Shown piece by piece: positions 1-10,445 of a DNA stretch of 64,000 nt. Position numbers and translations under genes: made by a program. Source of the DNA: Lepas anatifera (taxonomy: Eukaryota; Arthropoda; Thecostraca; Lepadidae). The notes under the pieces were generated by a model that was not told the origin of the DNA, ran no database searches, and worked only from the letters and a program-made list of their open reading frames with translations. How positions within the stretch are numbered: the stretch's first letter is position 1; every line of letters begins with the position of its first letter. Where the stretch lies: assembly GCA_034440635.1 (NCBI GenBank), contig JAOTON010001685.1, positions 2,677,001 to 2,741,000 of the forward strand. The letters are read 5' to 3'.

Positions 1-317
1 CCCTTCAGAGGTGTCAATGGACTCCTTTTACATATCATGACTCCTTTAGAGGAGTCAAATGGAGTGTCTTGACTCCTTTATTGGGTGTCAAATGACACCT
101 TACGTTGAGTCGGATGACTCCCTAAGGGGTGTCAGATGACCCTTTTGACTCCCTAATCAAGAGTCATGACTCCGAAGATAGGAGTCTGACGCCACTGACC
201 CCAAATTTGGTGGGTAAAAGACTCCTCAAAGAGGGATCTTCCAGATACCCCAAAAGGGTGGACTTTTTTTACGGCATCACCTGATACCCCAATCAGGTGG
301 CGTTTTTTCTCTCAGTG
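1..317. mobile_element. Right end of a CACTA-like DNA element
   Basis: The block ends in TTTCTCTCAGTG, the reverse complement of CACTGAGAGAAA that opens the block at 2412. It is packed with short motifs in both orientations: GGAGTC/GACTCC and GGTGTC/GACACC variants recur about every 15-30 bp. Ends in CACTG and dense subterminal repeats are known of EnSpm/CACTA elements. The element runs off the left edge of the window, so no target duplication can be checked, and no transposase is visible. The assignment is inference from ends and subterminal repeats. Confidence 0.5.
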
Positions 318-927
318 TAGGGGGACATGTCATAGAAATTTGGGACTTGCTGTTATAACTTGAAAATGGTTCTATCCGAAAAAAATTGTGCACGCTAAAT
401 CTATTTTCAATGGGCTCACAAGTAGGGTATGGTTCCTAACCTTCGTAATTGTCGGTGTTCCCTGCCCCTGTAAGATCTAAAAAAGCAAAGAAAGTGAAAA
501 TGTTCCCACTCGGACATTTAGGAGCTTTGGTGATCTGCGTTATAAAGGGGCCATAATGATCCAAATTTTAGCTATTGCACTATTGGGGGTTTAACGACGC
601 AACAACAGCTAAGGCCATACGGCGTCGGAGGGGGAAGGCGAATGAGCTAGGCTTGAGCTGTGGTAGGGCGGCAAAACCTGCCTCTGAGTGGGCTCGAGCC
701 CACGGTACCATGCAGCCACAAAATGCCATAGACAGAGCCGAGGGTGCGCGCTAACTGACCGCGCTAACCAGACTCCTCAATTTTATACAAATCTAATTGA
801 CCTAGATCTAATTGATGTACCATAAACATGAAACAAAGTAAAAAAGGTCAAATATGGGCTATGCTTTAGACCTATATCGAAATGACAAGATTCCTATGCA
901 AAAAAGCGAATTTCCTTAAAACGGCCT
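318..927. other. Non-coding stretch, degraded repeats
   Basis: I see no credible gene. Short stretches near 540-600 and 880-927 resemble the interior of the 50034-50999 TTAA element. Nothing else recognisable. Confidence 0.4.
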
Positions 928-1855
928 GGAAACATGGAGGGCGGGCCACATGAAATTCTATCTCATAAATAATAGGGCTAAGTTTATTCAAGGTCATTGA
1001 CCTCTGACGTTAGTTCTATTTTTTTCCAATTATATTGCTATCAATTTGGCACCTATGTACCTATTCAAACACAGTTTTAACACGCGCATTGACGGGGGTC
1101 TGAGCCACCTTTGCTTTGACGGGGGGGGGTGGGGCGGATACCCGCCCCCTAAGGTCTCGAAAATTATGCTAGACAACGAAAAACGGTAAACGGCATTGGA
1201 TAGCTCATCCACTTCTCTATCGAAAATATTTGAATCATTTTTTCTAAGGTCAGATTTGAGCTCACTGCAGGCCAATACATGCCGTTATAGGGATGACATG
1301 TAAATGAAGGTTTTCGGTCATTACATCTAAACAAGTAAAGATAGAGCAAAAATATTTAAACACTTCGAATCCTCGCACGAAGCCGAATCGAATGATAAAT
1401 AAAATGACCTTTCTAGGTCAAATATAAAATTTGACCTGACCTGAGGTCAGGTCAAGGTCAAATTAGGTAAAATGCACATCATTAAATTGCAATGACACGG
1501 AAAATATAATGCAGTTACCATAAAGGCTCTGTCGCCATCCATTAATAAGTTATTCAGTTGAAACCAGTTTCCCATGTATTTCCATTGGAAAGGTCATGTG
1601 TCGTACTTGGTCTTAGGTAATCGACATAAAAAATACCGGAAAATATTTTAGAGAACTCGATGTGGCCATTATGTATGTGATTTAAGTTTCAATTGGATAA
1701 ATTCATCCTGCTCTGACATATGCTATCTTAAACTTTTTTTAGGTCAGGTTATTTGACCTGTACTGGTGACCTGACCTGATATGACCTAACCTTACAATTT
1801 TCACAAAAATTGTAAAAATGATAAGCAAAAGCGTATGCCAACTACGGTCGCGCTT
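928..1855. repeat. Direct duplication, copy 1 (with 2757-3681)
   Basis: This segment reads almost identically to 2757-3681: the same flank, the same TTAA element start and the same interior, with only scattered substitutions and small indels. The copied unit includes about 150 bp outside the TTAA element, so it was duplicated as DNA and not by two separate insertions. In this copy the unit stops inside the hairpin zone at about 1852 and joins sequence resembling 36900-37080 and 50700-50800. Confidence 0.8.
1077..1855 (-). mobile_element. TTAA element, family A, right end missing
   Basis: It starts with TTAA followed by CACGCGCATTGACGGGGG and repeats the motif after the AGCCACCTT linker. The usual GGTCA-rich interior follows. 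The hairpin-side end is absent: the sequence changes at about 1852, after 'ctacggtcgcgct'. Strand is set so that the single-motif end is the 5' side. It is non-coding. Confidence 0.75.
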
Positions 1856-2411
1856 ATATGGCGTTAATACGTCACCACTCGGCCTACCGTGCAGGCGAAC
1901 TGGTGCCACCGAGCGATTGCGACGTTCTCAAAATATAGGTTTGAACTTTGAAATCATATAAGTAAAACAGTTATGGATCTATTTTCAATTTTTCACCAAT
2001 CGACATGCTCATAAATTGTCTCAGATAGCCTTCAGCCTTTTAGATAGCCTTTTCCGGCTGCAAGCGGTTCGCTGGCTAATTTTCCAGAAAAAAAAATTTC
2101 CAAAGTGGAAGAGGCGAGGGGGAAACCATAGGTTTTACCTCACTTTTGGGCCATGGGCTCTGCGGGAGTAGTAATCAATAGTTCATTCCATAGTGTTGAA
2201 AATGAGACGATTGAAAAGGCAGTAGTTCCAAATATTATTTGGTGTAGGGCCCTGGCCTGGCCTACGGCATCATGAACAAATCCACATCGTCCCTGTGATG
2301 GGGCAACTGCGTCTGCTGAGAGAAGCCCTTATAAAAAGAATTGAACGAAAAATAGAATGCAGTGGCAATAATAGCTACATGTTAACCTGTAGTATCTCAG
2401 GTTGGCATTTA
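1856..2411. other. Fragment of a TTAA-element interior plus unassigned DNA
   Basis: 1856-2100 resembles 36900-37180 and 50700-50900, the interior of the 50034-type TTAA element. 2125-2220 resembles 22840-22960. No gene is seen. Confidence 0.45.
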
Positions 2412-2756
2412 CACTGAGAGAAATTCCGTGACACCCAACGTCGCAGTGACTCTCTGCTGTGGAGTCTGCGGCTCCAGTTTTAGTGGTGGACCCCAGCCTA
2501 GAGCGTCGCTGGTCTTAAAGAAAAGGGCCAGCCCCCAATAAATGGTGTCACTTCCGAGGTGTCCGATACCCCAAATCCTTTTATGATTATTTTGGGGTGT
2601 CAGCCACCTGTTTTGAGCGTGATTAGACACCCTCAGAAGCACTATTTGATTCTACAAAGGAGTCATCTCCATCCTCATGGGAGTTATTTGGAGCGATTGA
2701 CACTCTTAACAACGGCTACTTGTTCTAAGAGTCAGCTGACTCCCTACTGTGATCTT
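2412..2756. mobile_element. Left end of a second CACTA-like element
   Basis: It opens with CACTGAGAGAAA, the inverted form of the end at 306-317, and carries GATACCCCAA, GGGTGTCA and GGAGTC motifs also present at 1-317. It is cut off at 2757 by the duplicated segment. No transposase is present. It is probably from the same family as 1-317 but is a separate copy, because both blocks extend away from the DNA between them. Confidence 0.45.
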
Positions 2757-3681
2757 GGAAACATGGAGGGCGGGCTACATGAAATTCTATCTCATAAATA
2801 ATAGGGCTAAGTTTATTCAAGGTCATTGACCTCTGACGTTGGTTCTATTTTGCCAGTTATATTGCTATCAATTTGGCACCTATGTACCTATTCAAACACA
2901 GTTTTAACACGCGCATTGACGGGGGTCTGAGCCACCTTTGCTTTGACGGGGGGTGGGGCGGATACCCGCCCCCTAAGGTCTCGAAAATCATGCTAGACAA
3001 CGAAAAACGGTAAACGGCATTGGGTAGCTCATCCACTTCTCTATCGAAAATATTTGAATCATTTTTTCTAAGGTCAGATTTGAGCTCACTGCAGGCCAAT
3101 ACATGCCGTTATAGGGATGACATGTAAATGAAGGTTTTCGGTCATTACATCTAAACAAGTAAAGATAGAGCAAAAATATTTAAACACTTCGAATCCTCGC
3201 ACGAAGCCGAATCGAATGATATATAAAATGACCTCTCTAGGTCAAATATAAAATTTGACCTGACCTGAGGTCAGGTCAAGGTCAAATTAGGTAAAATGCA
3301 CATAATTAAATCGCAATGACACGGAAAATATAATGCAGTTACCATAAAGGCTCTGTCGCCATCCATTAATAAGTTATTCAGTTGAAACCAGTTTCCCATG
3401 TATTTCCAATGGAAAGGTCATGTGTCGTACTTGATCTTAGGTAATCGACATAAAAAATACCGGAAAATATTTTAGAGAACTCGATGTGGCCATTATGTAT
3501 GTGATTTAAGTTTCAATTGGATAAATTCATCCTGCTCTGACATATGCTATCTTAAACTTTTTTTAGGTCAGGTTATTTGACCTGTACTGGTGACCTGACC
3601 TGAGATGACCTAACCTTACAATTTTCACAAAAATTGTAAAAATGATAAGCAAAAGGGTATGCCAACTACGGTCGCGCTACG
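2757..3681. repeat. Direct duplication, copy 2 (with 928-1855)
   Basis: Near-identical partner of 928-1855, about 1.83 kb downstream in the same orientation. Here the TTAA element inside it is complete, which suggests this copy is nearer the parental arrangement. Confidence 0.8.
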
Positions 3682-3755
3682 CGCCGCCGTTTTTAGCTGC
3701 CTGGAAGAAAGCCCGAGGGGGCGGGTACCCACCCCCCCGCCAATGCGCGTGGTAA
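2904..3755 (-). mobile_element. TTAA element, family A, near full length
   Basis: The left end is TTAA CACGCGCATTGACGGGGG with the motif repeated after the linker GAGCCACCTTTGC. The right end shows a GCGGGTACCC subterminal palindrome, then CCAATGCGCGTGGTAA, with one change in the terminal TTAA. A degenerate GCGCTACGCGC hairpin lies near 3674-3692. The interior has inverted and direct AGGTCA motifs, for example near 3255-3290. It is non-coding. Confidence 0.8.
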
Positions 3756-3908
3756 GCTATGCAAAATTCAAGCTTCATTAATTTACAACAGGACAACTAT
3801 GAAATACACCTTTCGCCTAATAACTACTGCGTTTACATATTCATTTTACATCATGTTCCGTCGGATGCAAGGAGGGTTTGGACCGCTGTCATATACCAAA
3901 GGATACAT

Positions 3909-3990
3909 CGCTCAGGATGAGATTCGAACTCACGCGGGCAGAGCCCATTGGATTAGCAGTCCAACGCCTTAACCACTCGGCCACCTGAAC
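3909..3990 (-). tRNA. tRNA-Ser(GCT), copy 1
   Basis: The reverse complement folds as a class II tRNA: acceptor GTTCAGG, A box TGGCCGAGTGG, anticodon loop CTGCTAA, long variable arm GGGC-TCT-GCCC, B box GTTCGAAT and discriminator G. The acceptor has one G-T pair (CCTGAGC 3' side). There is no TTTT within 20 nt downstream, so expression is doubtful. Confidence 0.75.
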
Positions 3991-4376
3991 ACCGCCTCGG
4001 ACCGGCATAGTGAATAACTTAAAAGGCGTGGCATGCTCTTAGCACAGACTGCTTTCGCTGTTGCAAGATCACAGATTTTCCTTACTTCGTTACACTTACG
4101 GAATTATGCTAAAAAGTTGTTGTCAATCGTTTGGAACTTTATCCTATATGTTTACAACACTGTTGGAAAAAAGCCAAAACTCACAGCTAGGGGAGCATCG
4201 TTTCTCCATGCTCCTTACTGGATGCAGTGGAATTTCCCAAACTGATATCCAGAGACATCAACAACAGACTAAATAAGTATCTGCGTGTTAGCCTGTCCCG
4301 GTCGACATCGTGTACAACGGCACAGCATATGCATGCTGCACACCGCTGTGCCGAGAGCGAAGAAAGGACTCTCGGG
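3991..4376. repeat. tRNA-Ser array spacer, left part
   Basis: This is the spacer that separates a minus tRNA-Ser from the next plus one. It recurs at 7576-8120, 9054-9135, 18624-19156 and 21660-22173. Reading frames in it are not conserved as protein. The spacer is broken at 4376 by the LINE and resumes at 6815. Confidence 0.8.
4354..4376. repeat. Target-site duplication, left copy
   Basis: It matches 6815-6837 over 23 bp with two C/T differences; the first 17 bases, agagcgaagaaaggact, are identical. The uninterrupted spacer copies (7947, 18978, 21990) hold this site once. Confidence 0.9.
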
Positions 4377-5056
4377 TTAGACGGTATCTCCAACGAGATA
4401 CTGGTGCGCCTATCTGACTCGAGCCGCAATAGGCTACTGGACCTAATCAACCTGTCCTGGTTGCCGGGCGAGCTACCATCGTGCTGGAGGAAGGCAGTTA
4501 TCATTGCAATACATAAGAAGGGAAAGCCAAAGGGTGAGATCGGCTCGTACCGCCCAATAAGCCTGTTAAGCTGCGTTTCGAAGCTCTTGGAACGGCTGGT
4601 ACAGGCGCGACTCATCCACGTACTGGAGTCACGTGAGCTCCTCTCTCCGAACCAGGCTGGATTCAGAAAGCATCGCTCCACAGAGGACCAGGCAGTAGCG
4701 GACAGTTTCCAACCCCGAGAAAGAACAGTCATGGTACTCGTGGACTTTTCGCGGGCCTTCGACAGAACCTGGAAGACAGGCATCATCTATGAGCTCGCTG
4801 CCATGGGCCTGCCGCTCTGCTACACTGCCTGGTTCCGCGCCTTTCTCTCTGATCGCCAGGCGTGCGTCAAATACAACGGCAAGTGTGGCCGTTTCCGTTG
4901 TTTAAGGGAGGGAACGCCGCAGGGTGCGGTCACCTCACCAACACTCTTCCTATCATACATCAACAATCTGCCCACCCACATGCCCGGAGACGTCCAAACC
5001 TCTCTCTTCGCGGACGACCTGGCGATTTGGGCCTCTGACAAGTCGATCGTTACAGC

Positions 5057-5091
<35 letters not shown>

Positions 5092-5386
5092 GCGGGCACT
5101 CGACAACCTCCTCGACTTGGCTGAGGAGTGGAAGATGATGGTCATCAGGGAGAAGACGGTGGACACTATCTTCACCCTGGACACAGCGGAGGCCCGCAGA
5201 GAGTGTGCCTTAACACTCGGCACCTCCCAACTCCGACATGAGACTGCACCAACATTTCTGGGGATCAAGTATGACAGAACTCTGTCTTTCCACCCGCACA
5301 CAGAACACCTGAAAGCCATTAATGAAGAGGAGGAATGCTACTCTGCGAGCTCTCAGCGGCAAAAGCTGGGGTGCAGGGGCATCTGA
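4377..5386 (+). pseudogene. Reverse transcriptase fragment of the LINE
   Basis: The first frame reads DGISNEIL, then KKGKPKGEIGSYRPISLLS (RT motif 1), VLVDFSRAFDRTW (catalytic Asp of motif A), GTPQGAVTSPTLF (motif B) and LFADDLAIWAS (motif C, FADD). All catalytic residues are present. The frame is lost in a (GA)n run at 5058-5087; the downstream piece, starting AEEWKMM at about 5117, continues in another frame to LGIKYDRTLSF. Thumb sequence can be followed in broken frames to about 5620 with an in-frame TAG near 5478. The endonuclease and ORF1 are missing because of 5' truncation. Confidence 0.88.
5058..5087 (+). repeat. (GA)n microsatellite inside the RT frame
   Basis: About 15 GA units directly after the FADD-containing palm. 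The sequence on either side is normal LINE protein in two different frames, so the run arose by expansion inside the gene. Confidence 0.95.
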
Positions 5387-5879
5387 CCTCCGCACTACCG
5401 ACCTGGCTTTCGTCAGGTCATGTGCCGATTACGCAGCTGGAAGCTGGATGGCAGGGGTAGCAGCATTCAACTTGGAGTAGCTAGAGGTAGCACAGCAGCA
5501 GGCTTGTCGCACTATCAAGGGTTGTCTACGGTCCACTCCTGTTACAGCCCTAGAACGAGAGGCCAATATAATACTCTTTCACATCCTGCGGCATGAACTG
5601 GCAGCTGTTGCCGTACAGCGCCACATCAGGGGTCTTCCCGGAAACCCCCTCCAGCCGATTCTACTCTCAGAACGCCCACGACAGCGGCTCCGTCAGGATC
5701 GAGGTTGAGCCGACACCGGCTTGGCAACGTCCGTTGACCCAGGTCTGGCTAACCTCCCTGTGGATCCATTACAGGTGATTCCACCGGCCGCGCCATAGGA
5801 ACCTCTCCCTCACGGCATCGACATCCGTCCCACCCTGCTCACGGCCACCAGCAGGCCGACAGACCCAGCAGAGACCCGC

Positions 5880-6757
5880 CTAGCGGCTGTACAGGCAACT
5901 CTCGACCGACTGCCTCCCGCGGACGTGACGATCTACACCGACGGCTCCGCTACGGGTGGCACTGAGTTTGGGGGAGATGGAGCAGCAGTGATGCAAGGAG
6001 ATCGCCAAATGAAACACCTTAAAGTACCTGCCGGTAGGTTCACCTCGAGCTACAGAGCAAACTGGCGGCCTTGGATGCCGCCCTTGAGTTTCTCCATACT
6101 GTGGTTGCAGACTGGAGACCTGCCGAGGTGAGAGTGTGCACCGACTCTCAGTCAGCTCTCTCCAAATTAGCTGAGGGCCCCGTTGCTCAGGCAGATGCTC
6201 TCTCAAGCTCTGTGTGGCGGCACCTGAAAACACTAGCACGTAGGGGACCACACATCACCCTGCAGTGGGTGTCTGGACATGCCGGGCTGCCGGGGAACGA
6301 ACTGGCCGATGAGGGAGCACGGGACGCGGCGAACCTGGACCAAAGTCAAGCTCAGATAGATCTCCAATCGGCCGAAGGCTGCCTCCGTCGATACGTCCAC
6401 AAAAAATTGACAGAACACAGCACCTACCCGCTATGCGCAAGAGTGTGTCACCAGACGGCCTACTCTAGGAGACCGCCAGGGTCTCTCACGAAGGGAGAGT
6501 ATTGGGGTGGCGCGGTTAATCACCGGCAATTCTCTTATTCTTCGCCACTACCGAAAGCGGATTGGACTAGACCCTGAGGCTACCTGCCCAGAGTGCAATG
6601 AAGAGGTTGAAACTCTACGACACTTGCTGACCCTGTGCTCATCGCGCGCCATCCTACGCCGGAATATATTCGGCCGGGACGACTCAACCATTCAGGAGGC
6701 GCTGGCCGACCGGCCCCGGTTTGTGATCTTCCTCCGGCGCTTGGGGCGCCTATAAAG
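5880..6757 (+). pseudogene. RNase H domain and C-terminal CCHC of the LINE
   Basis: RNase H motifs are read in order: TIYTDGSATGG (first Asp), VCTDSQSAL (second Asp) and WVSGHAGLPGNELADEGA (His and last Asp). The frame changes near 6050 and again near 6480-6510. The last piece reads CPECNEEVETLRHLLTLC, a C-x2-C-x7-H-x4-C motif, and ends with stop at 6753-6755. In the LINEs concerned RNase H removes the RNA template strand after first-strand synthesis. Inactive here because of frameshifts. Confidence 0.85.
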
Positions 6758-6999
6758 AGGCGCCCTCCATATGAATACCCTTATTCGACGGCCGGAAAAA
6801 TCATCATCATCAACAGAGCGAAGAAAGGACTTTTGGGAGCGTGCATCACGTGAACAATAAAAGTGTTTTACTCGTATGCCACTATTTCACTACTACGTAC
6901 CCAAAAATATTGAGAGGGAGGAACCGAATCAAATTGTAGCGGCAAGTATCGATGGATCTTTCACAATACTTTGATAGCCCAGAACCTGGCAGATACTGT

Positions 7000-7081
7000 G
7001 TTCAGGTGGCCGAGTGGTTAAGGCGTTGGACTGCTAATCCAATGGGCTCTGCCCGCGTGAGTTCGAATCTCATCCTGAACG
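7000..7081 (+). tRNA. tRNA-Ser(GCT), copy 2, best preserved
   Basis: All stems pair: acceptor GTTCAGG/CCTGAAC, anticodon stem TTGGA/TCCAA around CTGCTAA, variable arm GGGC/GCCC, T arm GTGAG/CTCAT. The discriminator is G, as serine tRNAs need. TTTT at 7087-7090 is a good Pol III terminator. Of the ten copies this is the best candidate for a working gene. Confidence 0.9.
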
Positions 7082-7493
7082 TTGGGTTTTGCAGACCCTT
7101 CGACCCTCCACATTGCATAAGTCAAAGCTCCAAGCCTAATGGCGTTGTTCAGAATACTCCGAATTTCGGCCAGATCACATCTGGCGTGGACAAAGGCTGA
7201 CGCATTTCCGGTTCAATCGGGCAAGAAACCCTCCTCTAATCGGGTTGGAAAATGTGTTTCCTCTGGGGGTAAGCAGCGATGCAGCAAGTAATCATCACTC
7301 AACAAGCAGATCTACATTGCACCTGGGTAAACAGTGTTGGTGCCAGAGGCGCAGCCTGCGCCGCGCAGGAATAAGGGGAGGGGGAGTTGGCTGCCCCCAA
7401 CCTTTGGACTGGGGAAATGCTAGCCCTCACTTTGAGCCGATTCTTGACATTTTTCGTTAAAAAATTAAGTGATAGATCCCAGAAATAACACAT
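7082..7493. repeat. tRNA-Ser array 3' spacer
   Basis: 7082-7240 is shared with 8203-8360, 19239-19400 and 22256-22410. 7245-7470 (from 'ctctgggggtaagcagcg') is shared only with 22430-22660. No gene is seen. Confidence 0.7.
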
Positions 7494-7575
7494 CGTTCAG
7501 GATGAGATTCGAACTCACGCGGACAGAGCCCATTGGATTAGCAGTCCAACGCATTAACCACTCGGCCACCTGAAC
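7494..7575 (-). tRNA. tRNA-Ser(GCT), copy 3
   Basis: It retains the GCT anticodon, variable arm and B box GTTCGAAT. The D arm reads GGTTAATGC where copy 2 has GGTTAAGGC, and there is one change in the variable arm. TTTTTT lies about 30 nt downstream. Probably a decaying copy. Confidence 0.7.
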
Positions 7576-8120
7576 ACAGGCTCACAACTGCATAGTGAAT
7601 AACTTAAAAGGCGTGGCATGCTCTTAGCACAGACTGCTCTGGCTGATGCAAGATCACAGATTTTCCTTACTTCGTTACACTTAAGGAATTATGCCAAAAA
7701 GCTGCTGTCAATCATTTGGAACTTTATCCTATCTGTTTACAACACTGTTGGAAAAAAAGCCAAAACTGACAGCTAGGGAGCATCTTTTCTCCATGCTCCT
7801 TACTGGATGCAGTGGAATTTCGCAAATTGATATCCAGAGACATAACAACAGACTAAGTAGGTATCTGCGTGTTAGCCTGTCCCGGTCGACATCGTGTACA
7901 ACGGCACATCATATGCATGTTGCACATCGCTGTGCCGAGAGCGAAGAAAGGACTCTCGGGAGTGTGCGTCACGTGAACAATGAAAAGCGTTTCACTCGTA
8001 TGTCATTTCACTCCTACGTGCCCAAAAATATTGAGAGGGAGGAGCCGAATCAAATTGTAGCGACAAGTATGCATGGATCTTTCACAATACTTTGACAGCG
8101 CAGAACCATGTCGAACCTGC
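7576..8120. repeat. tRNA-Ser array spacer, uninterrupted copy
   Basis: A complete 545-bp spacer between an outward minus and an outward plus tRNA-Ser. It shows the pre-insertion form of the LINE target site (near 7935-7960) and the TTAA site (near 7602, 'ataacttaaaagg') used by the TTAA element at 20809. The open frame across it is not kept in the other copies. Confidence 0.85.
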
Positions 8121-8202
8121 GTTCAGGTGGCCGAGTGGTAAAGGCGTTGGAATGCTAATCCAAAGGGCTCTGGCCTCGTGAGTTCGAATCTCATCCTGAA
8201 CG
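8121..8202 (+). tRNA. tRNA-Ser(GCT)-like, copy 4, degraded
   Basis: The anticodon GCT is retained, but the anticodon stem has TTGGA changed (GGAATGCT), the D loop has GGTAAAGG and the variable arm is altered. G73 and TTTT (8208-8211) are present. Likely a pseudogene. Confidence 0.6.
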
Positions 8203-8369
8203 TTGGGTTTTGCAGACTCATTGCATTAGTCAAAGCTCCAGGCCTGATGGTGTTGGTCAGAATACTCCGAATTTCGGCCAGATCACATCTGGCGTGGGCC
8301 AAAGCTGACACATTTCCGGTTCAATCAGGCAAGAAACCCTTCTCTAATCGGGTTGGAAAATGTGTTTCA

Positions 8370-8815
8370 TGGGCACGGGACGGAAAATATAATGCAGTTA
8401 GAACAAAGGCTCTATCGCCATCCATTAATAAGTTATTCAGTTAAAAACATTTTCCCATGTATTTCCCATTGAGAGGTCATGGCCCGTACCTGATCTTAGG
8501 TTATCGATATAAAAAATAACGGATGATAATTTAGAGAGCTCGATGTGGCCATTAGGTATGTGATATAAGTTTCACTTGCATAAATTCATCCTGCTCTGAC
8601 TTATGCTATCTAAAACTTTTTCGAGGTCAGGTTACTTGACCTGTACTAGTGACCTGACCTAACATGACCTAAACTTGCAATTTTGACAAAAGTTGTAAAA
8701 ATGATCAGCAAAAGGCGTGGCAAGTACGGCGCTACGCGCCGCCGTTTTTATGCCCCCTGGAAAAAGCCCGAAAGGGCGGGTACCCGCCCCCGCCTTCCCC
8801 CGTCAATGTGCGTGG
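8370..8815 (+). mobile_element. TTAA element family A, hairpin-side half
   Basis: It shows the family A interior, the GGCGCTACGCGCC hairpin (8728-8745) and the GCGGGTACCCGC palindrome, and ends CCCCGTCAATGTGCGTGGTAA. The other half is missing; the sequence joins tRNA-array DNA at about 8370. The same junction occurs at 19425, so the truncated element was copied as part of the array. Confidence 0.7.
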
Positions 8816-8971
8816 TAATCTATGCCAAATTGAAGCTTCATTAATTTACAACAGGGCAACTATGAAATACACTTTTTGCCTGAAAACTACTGCGTTAACA
8901 TATTCATTTTTCGTCAGGTTCTGTCGGATGCAAGGAGGTTTTGTACCGCTGTCATATACCAAAGAATACAT

Positions 8972-9053
8972 CGTTCAGGATAAGATTCGAACTCACGCGG
9001 GCAGAGCCCATTGGATCAGCAGTCCAACGCCTTAACCACTCGGCCACCTGAAA
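8972..9053 (-). tRNA. tRNA-Ser(GCT)-like, copy 5
   Basis: Class II fold is recognisable. The acceptor starts TTTCAGG and so mispairs with the CCTGAAC side, and the anticodon stem has a G (GCTGATCC). No terminator within 20 nt. Probably inactive. Confidence 0.6.
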
Positions 9054-9149
9054 ACAGCCTCGCAACTGCATAGTGAATAACTTAAAGGCGTGGCATGCTC
9101 TTAGCACAGACTGCTTTCGCTGATGCAAGATCACGCCTTGGAATACGAC

Positions 9150-9157
9150 CTCATACC
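9150..9157. repeat. 8-bp duplication CTCATACC, left
   Basis: Identical to 18616-18623; with the ends CAGAG(A/T)TGTG just inside, this is a hAT-type target duplication. Confidence 0.7.
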
Positions 9158-9175
9158 CAGAGATGTGCGACTTAC

Positions 9176-9360
9176 GAGTCAGAGTCGGATTTTAACTCAA
9201 ATTCCGACTCATTCGACTCTGAGTTGAGTTGAGTTGAGTCAAAAAAATTAGACAAGTGAGTTGAGTTGAGTTGAGTCAGTTCACAACGCATCAATGAGTT
9301 GAGATGAGTTGAGTTGTGAAGACAGCGAGTCAAATGAGTTAACGAAAAAAGTTGGCTCAA
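9176..9360. repeat. GAGTT/GAGTC-rich subterminal repeats
   Basis: Imperfect repeats of GAGTTGAGTTGAGTC. The same unit recurs at 18500-18595 at the other end of the hAT-like segment. Confidence 0.85.
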
Positions 9361-10445
9361 CAGGTTAACATGATGTCAGGTAAAAGTGTTTGAATTTGCC
9401 TACCTTTTGCAAACCTTCTTTAACCTCCTTTAAATACATTTTCCCTCCAGTGTTTCAATTGTTTAAATCAAAGCTTCAATTTGTTTCAATAACCCAATAA
9501 TTATATGGTTCAATTGTTTATTTTAAAGGCCCACTTGGCCTGAAGAAATCCCTAGGCACAAATAATACATATACTCAAAAAATTATACAGGTTCCTATCA
9601 CTGGCTTTGTCTGAAACATTTGAAGTGGTGGAACGCACTACAAAATACATTTCAAATATCTCAAAAAGTTCTAATCTTCAATATTTAATATTATTTCTTT
9701 ACTTTAAACACTCCAACAACACGCGTCGTCGTCGCTGATTGTTGCCGTCAGTGGTGGTCTTCTGAGAATAGTGTGCGCCATTGCTGTCTTTGAAGAACAA
9801 ATTCAGCCGAGTATGGTTTCAAGCTTAACCAGCCTCAAGGCAAAAGGTTTGAATATCACGTGATAGTTCATGAAGTAATACAAATATTTATACTATACCT
9901 ACATGCTATATTTATTCTTTTGTCCTAAATGCGCTTCTGCCGCCGCTCTTTTTATTTTGCCTATTAATAGCAGATACTGCTATTAGCATTTAAAAAATTG
10001 ACTTTTGATTCGACAAAAACGTTGAGATGTCTTTATCGCAAGAATCAGAGGAATTATTTCATGCTACTTGTTTTGTCTGATCAGAGACCCTCGACTGTTG
10101 TCCGTGTTTTATTTAGAAAGTTATACATTGTAAATTTTCTATGAAACCGTGCTCCAATTTTGAAGAGCGATAGGTATGTACTGTATTGGAGGCTCTCAAG
10201 CTAAAAATTGGACCGGGTTTAAAATATGAATATATTTAAATTCAACACATCGACGTTGATAGAATTTTCATTGCTATTGTCCTTTGCCATATATGGTATA
10301 CTTTTTCTTAGGTTTTGCTGTAATTCTTAGAATTAGCAATTGCAACTAGGCACTCTAGTAATTATTGCTTAAATTTTGATTAAACTCTAGGCATATCAAT
10401 TTTAATTTATAAAAAAATTACCTAGTCTCGTTCTTTAACAGATTT
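9361..10445. other. AT-rich non-coding stretch
   Basis: I see no gene and no recognised repeat. It lies inside the hAT-like segment. Confidence 0.4.

Larger units (their letters stand above)
4377..6814 (+). mobile_element. 5'-truncated RNase H-bearing LINE
   Basis: A non-LTR retrotransposon inserted into the tRNA-Ser array spacer. It begins inside the reverse transcriptase, ends in a TCATCATCATCAAC tail, and is bounded by a 23-bp target duplication. Order: RT fingers/palm (4377-5057), RT thumb remnants (5088-5620), RNase H (5880-6330), and a C-terminal CCHC zinc motif (6580-6640). RT plus RNase H suits the I/LOA/Tad-like groups; I cannot choose between them. It is dead: truncated and broken in several frames. 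Confidence 0.9.

Noticed and set aside
1030..1275. An 81-codon minus-strand frame repeated almost unchanged at 2857-3099
   Set aside because: It spans the terminal motif of the TTAA element and is conserved only because the DNA was duplicated; other family A copies do not keep it.
7691..8095. Open frame of 134 codons shared with 18846-19130 and 21863-22057
   Set aside because: This is the tRNA-array spacer; copies carry stops and frameshifts at different points and the similarity is at DNA level.
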